Assembly: GCA_025331445.1 (NCBI GenBank)
Contig: JAIWNE010000002.1
Location: forward strand, 744,001 to 808,000
Length of the DNA stretch: 64,000 bases
Origin: Blakeslea trispora
Lineage: Eukaryota > Mucoromycota > Mucoromycetes > Mucorales > Choanephoraceae
Direction of reading: 5' to 3'
Shown here one piece after another: positions 10,743 to 20,334 of this stretch; position 1 is the first letter of the stretch, and every line of letters begins with the position of its first letter. The position numbers and the translations under genes are program-made. Below the pieces are notes generated by a model. The model saw only the letters and a list, made by a program, of their open reading frames with translations. It was not told the origin of the DNA and did no database searches.

Positions 10743-12588
10743 TTAACCAAAGTTGATGCCTTGGGCCAAAGGGAGAGCACCTGAATAATTAATGGTACAT
10801 GTGCCTCTTCTACAGTATTGCTTCCAACTATCGCTACCACTTTCACGTCCACCACCTGTCTCTTTCTCACCACCAAATGCACCACCAATTTCTGCACCAT
10901 TGGTAGGGATGTTTACGTTAATAATACCACAGTCTGAGCCAGAAGGACCAATCCATTTAAAGATAGTAGAGGGGTTGCTAGTAAAAATGGAACTAGATAG
11001 ACCTTGAGAAACATTATTGTTGATAGCAATTGCTTCATCCAAAGTTTTGTAAGTCATGGTGTGCAAGATAGGTACAAAGGCTTCGTTTTGAACTATTTTC
11101 ATATCGGGGCGTACACGGGTCATGGTAGGTTCAACGAAATTACCGTTCTTAAGGGGGCCATCCTCAAAGACTCGTCCACCACAGATAATCTCTCCACCCT
11201 CCTGCTTTACCTTTTCCAATGCATTTCTGTAAATATCAACTGCAGCTTTTGTATGAAGAGGTCCACATAAAACACCATCATCTAATGGATCTCCAACTTT
11301 GACTTGAGCATAAGCTTTCTTCAGTCTTTCAATCAATGTGTCGTAGACGGATTCGTGGACAATCAAACGACGAGTGGTAGTACAGCGCTGACCAGCAGTA
11401 CCTACAGCAGCAAACAAAATGGCTCTTGATGCTAAGTCAAGATCACAATCTTCTGTGACGATAATCGCGTTGTTGCCACCCAATTCCAAGATTGAGCGGC
11501 CAAATCTTCCTTGAACTACTTTGCCTACTTCTCTTCCGACATTGGTCGAACCGGTGAAGGAAAGGACATGGGCACGTTTATCAGCTGTCATAGCAGCACC
11601 AACATCGTTTCCACCAGTGACTAGAGCACAAAGAGAGGTAGGAAGTCCGTGTTCTTGCAATGCTTTAGCAATAATTTTTGTTACAGCTACAGATACCAGA
11701 GAAGTAGTAGGGGCAGGCTTCCAAATGGTTCCGTTACCGGTCACAAGAGCAATAGCTTGATTCCAACCGTAAACAGCAACTAGAATTGGAAGCATATGTG
11801 AGTTGCGAGGTCGATCTTTTTATATGTATAGAAAACAACAGCATTTATCTTACTTACCTGGAAAGTTGAATGCACTAATGATACCGACTGTTCCTAGAGG
11901 GTTCCAAGTTTCTAACATGGCATGACCAGGTCTTTCTGAAGGAATGACAGATCCTTGAAGCATACGCGATAGACCGAGAGCGTATTCCAAGATATCAATA
12001 TATTCTTGAACTTCTCCAATACCTTCAGGCAAAATCTTACCCATCTCAAGAGCCACAAGTTTTCCAAGAGGCTGCAAATTGTCAACTAAGGCATTTCTCA
12101 TTGTCAAGAGCACATGGCCACGCTTGGGTACTGGAAGCTTTTTTTAAAAAAAAGGAATTAGAAATGATATTAAACTTTTACTGCACTACTTATTGATGTA
12201 TCTGGCTTACTTCTCTCCAAATTTTTTGAGCTTCAGCAACCTTTTCAAAGGCAACGTCCAAATCACCTGTTGTACCCTAAAAGAATACGTCAAATTATAT
12301 GAAATGTGAAAAAAACAAACCGTGGGAAATAAACCGTGGGAAGATGATACTTACTGTAACTACCTCAGCAATCACTTCATTATTGACAGGGTTATAAGAA
12401 GGAATGACTTCGCCAGAACCTTTCCATTCGCCATCAAATACACCTTTGTTGCCTGTTTTTTGAAGTCCAAGAGAATCAAACACTGATTTATGCTTTTCAA
12501 ATGTGGACAAACAACGAATTGATTGAGTTTGTCTAGTCAAGTTAACTGCTTGAGTTAGCACGCGTGATCTCAAGACTCTAGGAAGCAT
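10743..12588 (-). CDS. Mitochondrial aldehyde dehydrogenase, ALDH7A1/antiquitin type
   Basis: Exons are 12588-12355, 12276-12211, 12137-11858 and 11779-10743 (538 aa). The family oxidises alpha-aminoadipic semialdehyde (lysine catabolism) and other aldehydes with NAD+. The N-terminus [17 protein letters not shown] is Arg-rich and acid-free, a probable mitochondrial presequence. Catalytic features are ELGGNNAI, with the general-base Glu, and [12 protein letters not shown], with the nucleophilic Cys. The C-terminal [20 protein letters not shown] and TCTINYS are diagnostic of the ALDH7 branch rather than ALDH2 or MMSDH. Exon joins restore the continuous family motifs (for example AFNFP joined to VAVYGW). 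The gene is convergent with the galactokinase gene, 178 bp apart. Confidence 0.92.
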
Positions 12589-13467
12589 TGTGAAAAAAAT
12601 AAAGATAAAAAAAAAAGAAATCAGATAAAAGAAAAGAGAGGAAAAAAGAAAGAAAGGGAAAAAGAAGCTTCTTTTAATGTCAAAATCATATAGGATTGGA
12701 AATCAAAACGAAAGGAGATAAGTAGTACAATGATTTACGCTTGATTTTTTAAAACAAAATATTGCCACATTGTGGTATATGCAACAGGCCAGTGCGACTG
12801 AATTGTTGGTTTTCATTTTTCTCTGCAACATTATAATACGTTTCTCTTGGCCTCTAAATTCCATTTCCAATGAACATGTTAGTTTGGCCATTCACTTGCT
12901 GTTAATTTCCTTGACTTCTTTCTATTATCAACTACTTCAATTATATTTACAAAGTCGGCAGCGACATTAGTTTATGATAAAGGACATATTTTCTTTTCTT
13001 CAGTGAAAGACTAGTCAAACTGGAGCTTTGCATGAAATGTTTTCTTATTTGCTTGAATATACTTTGTAACTCAGTCATGAGATCACTAGAATCTTTGCTA
13101 CTCTCTAAACTAGATTCACTCTAATTAAAGTAAAGTGTCTTTTTTTTTTAACTATTCCTTAAATGTTTCTCTATTCGATCTTTCCTGTGAGGATAAAAAG
13201 ACTTTGAGAGATGCAATGACCACAACAAAGTGAAAAGTACTTTAAACAATGATTTTGTTGCTTACCTGAGTCTATTAAACTCATGTAGTCATCAAACTTG
13301 TTTATCTGTCAACATAAGCTCTCAAGAGAGGGAAAAAAAAAGAAAGAACCGATACCTTAGTTTATTTTGTTTTTTTGAAGCTATGCACTCAACTAGGTAT
13401 TTGATATTTCAAACCAAAAAGCTGAAACATGTATGTTCGGGAATAGTAGTTGAATGGCGAAGGTCAC
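12589..13467. other. Intergenic, ALDH promoter side
   Basis: Contains the ALDH upstream region (A-rich and pyrimidine tracts at 12590-12670) and the downstream flank of the RPEL gene. No coding unit is recognised. ORFs such as 12770-12970 are unsupported. Confidence 0.5.
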
Positions 13468-14052
13468 TTATTGAGGAACTTCTTCCTCTATTAAAATTGA
13501 TAAGTGATGAATAGCCACGAGGAGTTTTAATTTAACGTACCTGTTAAAATGCCTTGTTTGACAAGTTCAGCAGGATCAGGTCTGTCATGAATCTTGTGTT
13601 CCATAGCATCATGCAAGCGACTTCGTTCCAAATCGACCTGGTGTCTTTGGAGTGCAGGAGCAACCTTTGGATCAGCTATGAATCGAGATATTCAGTTTTA
13701 TGCATGAATCAAAAAGGAAAGTTTTTCTTTTACTCTTCAAGATGTTTTGTTCAACAAGAGTTTCTACTGCGGGACGATGGTCAATTTTATGACGAAGAGA
13801 GTCTTCAATCCTGCGCTTTTCTAACTCTTCACGTTGTTGTTGGATAGCGGGTGCGACTTTGGGATCTTTTTTTTTATATTTCGTGAAAACAAGAGAATCA
13901 GCCTACTCTCTCGCTTCATTTCTCTTCTTTTTTTTTTTGTTCAATATCTTACCTTTCATAATGTTTCTATCAATCAATTCTTGAACATCAGGTCTTTGAG
14001 CCAACTGAGTTTCAAGGACCTTAGAGGGATTTTCAGGTACAGCTGATTGCAT
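13468..14052 (-). CDS. RPEL-repeat protein (G-actin-binding type)
   Basis: Four exons are inferred: 14052-13953, 13865-13734, 13675-13541 and 13487-13468 (128 aa). No single open frame reveals it. Exons 1-3 each end in one RPEL motif: RPDVQELIDRNI, then HKIDHRPAVETLVEQNIL, then HKIHDRPDPAELVKQGIL. Exons 2 and 3 both open with DPKVAPA, and the middle of exon 3 carries LERSRLHDAM. The last exon adds only EEEVPQ. All three introns are phase 1. In animals RPEL motifs bind G-actin (MRTF, Phactr). This short protein has no SAP or phosphatase-binding domain visible, so an actin-monomer-binding role is inference. The canonical Arg-Pro is kept in all three copies. Confidence 0.82.
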
Positions 14053-16169
14053 AGTGAGCAAGCAGAAATCAAGCATGAGATTAAATATGTCTACTTACTC
14101 ATTGTGCAGGTGAAGATAAATTTTCGAATGTAAAGGAAAGAAGAGAGAAAAAAAAAAGCAGGTGAGTAATAAGTGATTGAGTAATTAAATATCACGCGCT
14201 TGTTGTTTGAAACGGTTACTGCCTTCAAACTCCGTATATGCGTTACCTATTTGGGATATATGCAACTATCCACTTAAAGAGCTTCACTTGGTCCGAAACA
14301 TAAATGAGCAACACACGAAAAGGTCTTGTCGAAAGAAGCTTTCTTTTCCTTCTTCAAGGTAGCAGTTTTTTGAATACTATTCATAAAGAGGCTTAGCTTT
14401 TTGTATGTAGCATCTTCTCTTAAGTTTTCTGTAACCATTCTCTTTTATATTTTCCATAGATCTATACTTGAATCAAATTTACTGAAATCACTCTATTGCC
14501 TTGCTAACTCAATAGCATCGTTGCAATACATGGTTTCAAACAGACCTTTGAAGCTGAGAAGAAAGAATCACATCTGGTTTATTCAGCTTGTCTACATGGC
14601 TAAAAATCGACGAAATTTGGCCAGCTATCACAAACATACACATATTCGAAGAAAACTAAGACTAACTGCATGTGAAGTCGCTTTGTTTGTTAGTTGTTTA
14701 TCTGATGGTCTTGGAATTGTTATCGTCTAATACAAAGGCTATCATAGCAGTTTGCCTGACAACAATGATAAGTCAAAATTCCTCCTTCTCTTTTTCTCTA
14801 TATGTGTAAAATCTGAAATTTGAGGATTAGCTTAATAAGAGCTATAATAGACTAGATGCTGACATCAATCTTAGCAGGAAGTTTGTTAAGTTTGCTATTA
14901 TGCTTTTGTCTGCTTCGATATATTGAGACCATGCTTTGCTTATAGCATTAATAAGCACATTGAAAAAAGACAGAACAAGAGCTGACTGCAAATGTGTGTA
15001 GGTCAATAAAATATTAACTTGCGTTCTAACCCCTGGGAGCTAATAAGCTCAATATCAGCTTTTGAAATGCTAACATAGACAAATAAGCAGCAATACCTCT
15101 ATTGCATTTTAGTTTCAGTTTTTGAAGGCAATGTATGATATTCTGGTAAATGTTTATTTTATTTTATTTTTTAAAAAAAGAAAAAGGTGATGATAGGGAT
15201 GAAGCAGGCAAAGACATAAATCTCAACAAAGTCGCTTACAACTGGATGAGGTGAGATGAGTGGCAATATGCAGATTTGCGTAGTTCTCTCATCTTATTGT
15301 TTGTGAGATGACGAAGAATTTCATCCAGTTTACTGCCTGTATAGACCTCGCAGGTAGGGTTGAGTTCATCAGGGGGACTATTTGGCCTCAATCCAACTAT
15401 CATGTAGTGATGACAAGCACAGCAGGACAGAATCAATCGAATTTAAAAGATGATAATAGAAAGTTTTGTGTTCTTACTTGAAGCTGCTTATCATCAATCG
15501 TTTTTTTATCTTACTTTTTGATCTTAAAGGTGTTTCTGACATCAATGTCAAAGTACCTTCCACTAAACAGAGTTGAGATAAGTATTTGCTACAGATGATT
15601 GGAGTCAAGATTTCTCCAAACTGGAAATCTATACACACTTTCTTTAGATTGACTTTGCATTTCCCTTTGCTGAAATCCACGAATATATAAGTGACCAACA
15701 CTTATCATACCTTGATACTTCTGGAGGTATTACATTGCTCTCTATAAACAAGGATGATACCCATTAGTGTAAGAAATGGCAATGGCTAGAGCAGAGCAAC
15801 TAGTTTCTTTTGCTTAATTACGATTATTTCAATAGGTGTTCATGATCTATACTTGACAATAAAACGTAATGTCTTTCAATGTCCTTTTTTTTTGTAAAGA
15901 GTATACAAAAATGCAACAGTCAATCAAGTTATATGAAAGAGAAAAATTGGTGATCTTGAAGAAACCGAGTCAATTTTACTCGTATGTGTATGCAGATATT
16001 AGATCATGTTAGGTCCGCCCTAAAGCAACTCTAATCTGAGTTTTAAAACTCATTCGTACAGTAAAAAAAAAAATCACTGACCCATATTCTCTGCTTCTCT
16101 TCTTTTTTTATTGTTCAACAGAATTAAAGCACAAAAAAAAATAAAGTCAAACTACCTATTTTTCATGTT
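14053..16169. other. Intergenic with one dispersed-repeat copy
   Basis: Apart from the repeat at 15064-15344 and its associated short minus-strand ORFs (15236-15436 and 15474-15701, unrecognised), nothing is identifiable. The 60-100 bp before 16170 is the T/A-rich promoter of the CRAL-TRIO gene. Confidence 0.55.
15064..15344 (-). repeat. Dispersed repeat, copy A (inverted to copy B)
   Basis: The reverse complement of this segment aligns with 34230-34503 at roughly 90% by eye, including shared blocks such as caataagatgaga/gaataagatgaga and tgcaatagaggtattgctgc. On the minus strand both copies encode a C-terminal peptide of the form YTGS(K/N)LDEIL followed by NKM and CHSS. Here the frame runs to HLIQL and stops at 15236. 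It is probably the 3' end of an unidentified mobile or multicopy element. Confidence 0.8.
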
Positions 16170-17920
16170 ATGTTGACTATAGCCAAAGAAAATACAATTA
16201 TATTTAATGACGAATACATCAAGTATCAACCACTCATAGACACTGTCCAGAGACGTTTGGAAAATGATATTGATCTATTTGGATATGACTTGGCAGATCG
16301 TCAAGATGCACTCGAGTATGCTCATGACAGAGGTAAGCTACACACACACACACATACTCTCTCTTAAATGATGGCTCATAATTCTATCCAGTCAGTCTAT
16401 TTCGAATGTTGAAAGATACCGAGTTTTCAGAAGACGAAACAGTGAGACGTTTATTGGATACAATTGAATGGAGAAAAGAACAAAAGGTGGCACGTATGAC
16501 ATATGAGTCAGTGACACCTGAATTTTTCGGTCATGGATTCGCATTTTTCCACAAACAAGATAGACTCGGGCGTCCGATTGCTGTGATTCAGATGCGACAT
16601 TTTCCTACATTTCTAGACAAGACAAAGAGCTTATCGGATTTCATGGTGCCTTTTGCTATGCTTGTGCTTGAAATAGCCCGTCAAATCACTCGAGATAAGA
16701 CTAGAGAAAATGAGGCACAGGGCCACTCACCGGTACTTGTGTCTCAGATTGCTATTGTGCTGGACATTGCCAAGGCACCTTTTGTACCAGTCGACTCAAG
16801 TCTGATGTATTCACTTAAGGATATTGTGAATTCACGGTTTCCTGGATTTGTAGGGTCTGTCTATATCATGAACTTTGGCTGGATGTATCAAGGTATTTGG
16901 CAAGTCGCCAAACTGGTGTTGAGTGAACAAGCCAAGGCTCGAGTTAGTTTTACAACAGCAAAGGAAATGACTCAAGTGATTGAACCAGAGCATCTTTTAA
17001 AAGGTAAAAAGAAAAAGAAATAGAAGGGAGTAGAGGGAGGGGGAACATGAAAGTGACTATTTCTTTCTACTATAGTCTTGGGCGGTTTAGATGAATATGA
17101 GTGGAGCTTTGAATCCGACACGATATTAAATCAATATGCTACCGACAAACGATTTGAAGTCATCCAGACTCGTCCATCTCGTAGTTCGTCCGTGTCTTCA
17201 TTCAGCAGTGTGTTCTATGATGCACCCGATTTCATCTCTAGTCCCTCAACACCCTATCCAATCCTTCAATCCACCTTGACCTCTACTTCCCCTAGCCTGT
17301 ACGGCACACCGGGTACATTGACACCCATCAATGCCCATCGTCACCAAGTTGCCCTTCGTTCCCCTTCACCCGAGCCTAGATATTTCTTAAATGGCTTTCA
17401 TCTAGGAGACTCCTTTCTCACTTCTGTTTTCAGAACCAGTCGACCTTCTGTGGCGATGCATAGTCTAGATAGCCAAGAACTAACACATCGTCTAAATGAG
17501 CTGGTGTTATCCGAAGAAGAACAAGTGTCCAGTACCATTCATTTCCCTCACATGTTACCCACAGATCATCCTCAGAGTATCTATCTTGCTTCGCCTGTCA
17601 AACATCAATTGGTGCGCATGGAACAGAAGCTCATCCGACTAACTCGGCGTCTGTTTCATCTCTCTTTTGCCTATAAAGGTGCAGTCTACTGGATCCTGAT
17701 GTACATACTATTAAGAGGACCGGTAGAACATTCACTGAAGAAGACCATCACAAGGCTACTCAGCATGCTGCATCCATCTGCAGGTTTCACTCAAGAACAG
17801 ATTACCTATACAACCATTGGTGCTACAGCCACCATTGCAGCTGCCTTCAGTACCTCTTTCTCTCATTCCCTCCATCATCATCATCAACAACAACAGCATC
17901 ATTCTAAACGTCGACTTTAA
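16170..17920 (+). CDS. CRAL-TRIO (Sec14-like) domain protein with C-terminal membrane segment
   Basis: Exons are 16170-16332, 16392-17003 and 17076-17920 (539 aa). The N-terminal helical part (RMLKDTEFSEDETVRRLLD) matches a CRAL-TRIO N domain. Residues about 100-250 form the lipid-binding CRAL-TRIO fold, with VLDIAKAPFVP, RFPGFVGSVYIMNFGWMY and LSEQAKARVSF typical of Sec14-like proteins that transfer or sense phosphoinositides and other lipids. The C-terminal third is Ser/Pro-rich linker, then a hydrophobic stretch (AVYWILMYILLRG) and a second (TIGATATIAAAF), ending in His/Gln repeats. This resembles fungal and animal CRAL-TRIO/MSP2-like proteins anchored to membranes. Substrate unknown. Its stop codon overlaps that of the convergent ADA1 gene. 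Confidence 0.85.
16337..16354. repeat. AC microsatellite in intron 1 of the CRAL-TRIO gene
   Basis: A (ac)n run lies inside the 59-nt intron 16333-16391 and shortens the usable branch region. Confidence 0.7.
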
Positions 17921-19169
17921 TAATAATCATCATCATCACTTTCTTTATCTTCACTATCATCCAAATTATCCACTAATTCCTCTTCATCACTGTCATGTAA
18001 TAAGGCTGTCAATTTCTCTGCATTCAATGGCTTCTCTACCAACACATAAGGTGTAATGCGATAACTAAAGGCTAGATCCTTCAGTGTGATAGAAGAAGAG
18101 GGTGGCTGTAGATCACTTTCTTCTTGCTCTTCTTGTTCTTTTGTCATCTGTACACCAATACATCGATTCACTCGTCTTTTACAAATTGCACTTGTGATGG
18201 ATGATTTAATATAATTCTATGAGGAAATTAAATAAATCTATTGTCTTATCCATGGGATTTCCTAATATTACCTCGGCAGCAAATAGCATGACATTCACTA
18301 CATCCTCACCTACACCACCTAATAATCCATTTTCAAGCGCTATACTGGTCATTCTAGCATGTAATGTCTCTGGTAAAGGTAGCTCTTTCAAGTCAATACA
18401 TAAAGGAGCTAAAAGGCCCTTTGAATATTCTTGACTATAATCTAACCATTTCCATCAGTCTATCTTTCACTCTTGATTTCTCGTAAAACTTACGAGGAGG
18501 TAGCTGATTCAAGGGAATAGGTAATGTGGGCGGTCGATGAATGCGTGCACCCAGTATCTGATCCACATAGGGCTTTAGTTTACTTTTTTCACCAGACTAG
18601 ACAGGAAGGAATGTCAGTCAGTTCTTCTCATAAAAAGACATGACTTACTTTAACAAGTGTCTTTAGTCTTTCTCGATCTGCTTTACTAAGTGCCATCACG
18701 TCTGATTTTAGTTTTTGTTTCCTTGGATCCTGTTCGAATTCATCCACTATGCCTTCTTTTCCTCTTTTTCGTTTAGCCCAGCCTACCAGTCTGTGTTTTG
18801 AGGGTGGTGGTGTGTTTGCCTGAGCATTATGAACAGTGCTCAAGATAAAAGCATTGTGAAGATGAGCTTATTCGTAGAGACAAATAAATAAAAATAAAGC
18901 ACATGCAAACACATTTCAATGTTATTACCATGTTGTCTACTAAGATAGAGGTTGGCATAAAAGTCGAATTCTTGTCGGTTCAGTCTACCCATAACAAAGT
19001 CTCGTAAGGCATCCCAATAAAGAGGACCATTTTCACCTAACGCATCAGCTAACTGTTGCTTTAAGGCCAATACGTCTTGTCGTCCATTCGCAGTTGGATG
19101 AGTAAAGTGATTTTTATTGTTATTGACGGTATGAAAGGAAGTATTGTCATCTTTATTTAACACTGTCAT
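17917..19169 (-). CDS. ADA1: SAGA complex subunit Ada1/Hfi1 (TADA1-like)
   Basis: Five exons are inferred: 19169-18929, 18866-18649, 18596-18494, 18441-18272 and 18216-17917 (343 aa). The N-terminal block (LKQQLADALGENGPLYWDAL followed by MGRLNRQEFD) matches the SAGA-Tad1 domain. Next come HLHNAFILS, a basic linker (WAKRKRGKEG), a C-terminal histone-fold-like segment (MTSIALENGLLGGVGEDVVN, then a YIKSSITSAI helix) and a very acidic tail. Ada1 is a nuclear scaffold subunit of the SAGA histone acetyltransferase coactivator. The exon 3/4 boundary is the least certain: acceptors at 18442 or 18431 both keep frame. No Zn or catalytic motifs are expected. Confidence 0.85.
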
Positions 19170-19701
19170 GTCGAATACAATGATATTAATAATAATAAAA
19201 AAAAAGAAGGAAGGAAAGAATATCTCTATTTAAACTCAAAGGCAATAAAATAACATGGTCATTTATGCTGAAGGGAATTGTTCGAATCAAGGATATCTAG
19301 TGAAGAACAGCTTATTCATTTGGTGAGCAAAAGAGAGAGAGAGAGAGAGAGAGATAGAAAATAGGGTTTTTCATCAACAATATCTCATCTCTCGCTCATT
19401 TATAGGCTGTACTTTAAAACTCTACTTTATAGAAAAGAAAATGCTTCTTTTCTTAGTTGCTCAGGTACAAAACGTCCAGTCAAATTTAGAGAGTAAATAA
19501 GTAGAGCCTATTTTGTCTGTCCCTCTCTCTCTCTTTTTTTTATGGCCTGATTTTTATTCTTAAAAGAGAAAGAAATCTCCCCCCCCCTTTTTTCCTACAA
19601 TAACATTATATGTGTTGATACAGACAGATAAGTTGTACAATCCAAGTAAAAAGTCTTTTTCCTCTCTCTCGGTTTTATTTCCTTTTTATTCGTGATATTT
19701 C
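19170..19701. other. Intergenic between ADA1 and COX6
   Basis: Holds the ADA1 promoter side and the COX6 3' flank. Includes a (ga)n microsatellite at about 19332-19354, a C-run (cccccccc) near 19578 and CT-rich tracts. No gene seen. Confidence 0.6.
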
Positions 19702-20203
19702 TTATTGGCTCAATTCTTCCTTGGTCATGATACCCAATTCCTTTCTGATGGGTTCCAATTCAGCAAGGTAATCCTTGTATTGCTTTTCATTTTCGACCTT
19801 AGCTTCGAGACCTTCGAAGACACGAACGGCAGTAGCAAAGTCGTTGACACGGCGAGAGGCCTTGAGAGCAGCTTCGATGACAGAAGGAGCAGGGACAAGA
19901 TCGTAAGCGAAAGCATTGTTCAAACCACGTTGAAGTTCAAAGAGATCTTCGACGCCATCAAAGAACTTGACATAACGTTCGGTGAATGACTCGAAACTTT
20001 CATCTTCGTGACCAGCAGAGTAGAAACGCTTACCCATAACTAATTCATATATAAAAAGAAAAAAATTTTTATGAGTTTTTGCTTGGTGTCATCTTTTTTT
20101 TTGTCTTTTTGTTCATCCTACCCATAGCCATAGGACGAACAGCAGGAGCAGCTGAACGAACAGCAACACGAGAGATAGAACCAGTGAAAGCAGCGCGAAG
20201 CAT
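19702..20203 (-). CDS. COX6: Cytochrome c oxidase subunit VI (Va in animals)
   Basis: Exons are 20203-20122 and 20039-19702 (139 aa). It is a nuclear-encoded matrix-side subunit of respiratory complex IV. The first exon, starting MLRAAFTGSISRVAVRS, is a typical mitochondrial presequence rich in Arg/Ala/Ser. The mature part begins near GHEDESFESFTERYVKFF and continues with the family hallmarks ELQRGLNNAFAYDLVP and SRRVNDFATAVRVFEGLE, ending RKELGIMTKEELSQ. The length matches fungal Cox6. The intron is phase 1 and falls at the end of the presequence (MAM|VMGKRFYS). Confidence 0.95.
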
Positions 20204-20334
20204 ATTAAATATATATAGTTTATATAAAAAAAAAAAAGAGAAGGGAGGAGTTTTTAAATAAAAATAAAAAACAATTCATAGAGAATTAAACAGGGATAGG
20301 GAAATAGTCACGTGACAAGATCTTTAATTTTTTT

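Noticed and set aside
8929..12588. Galactokinase plus aldehyde dehydrogenase as a metabolic gene cluster
   Set aside because: The genes converge, have unrelated pathways (Leloir versus lysine/aldehyde oxidation), and no GAL7 or GAL10 is present.
10743..12588. ALDH assigned as methylmalonate-semialdehyde dehydrogenase
   Set aside because: The [12 protein letters not shown] and [15 protein letters not shown] signatures are ALDH7-type and not the MMSDH pattern.
13230..14046. Three plus-strand ORFs (94, 97 and 70 codons) as genes
   Set aside because: They are the complement of the RPEL exons and introns; the minus strand gives recognisable repeats.
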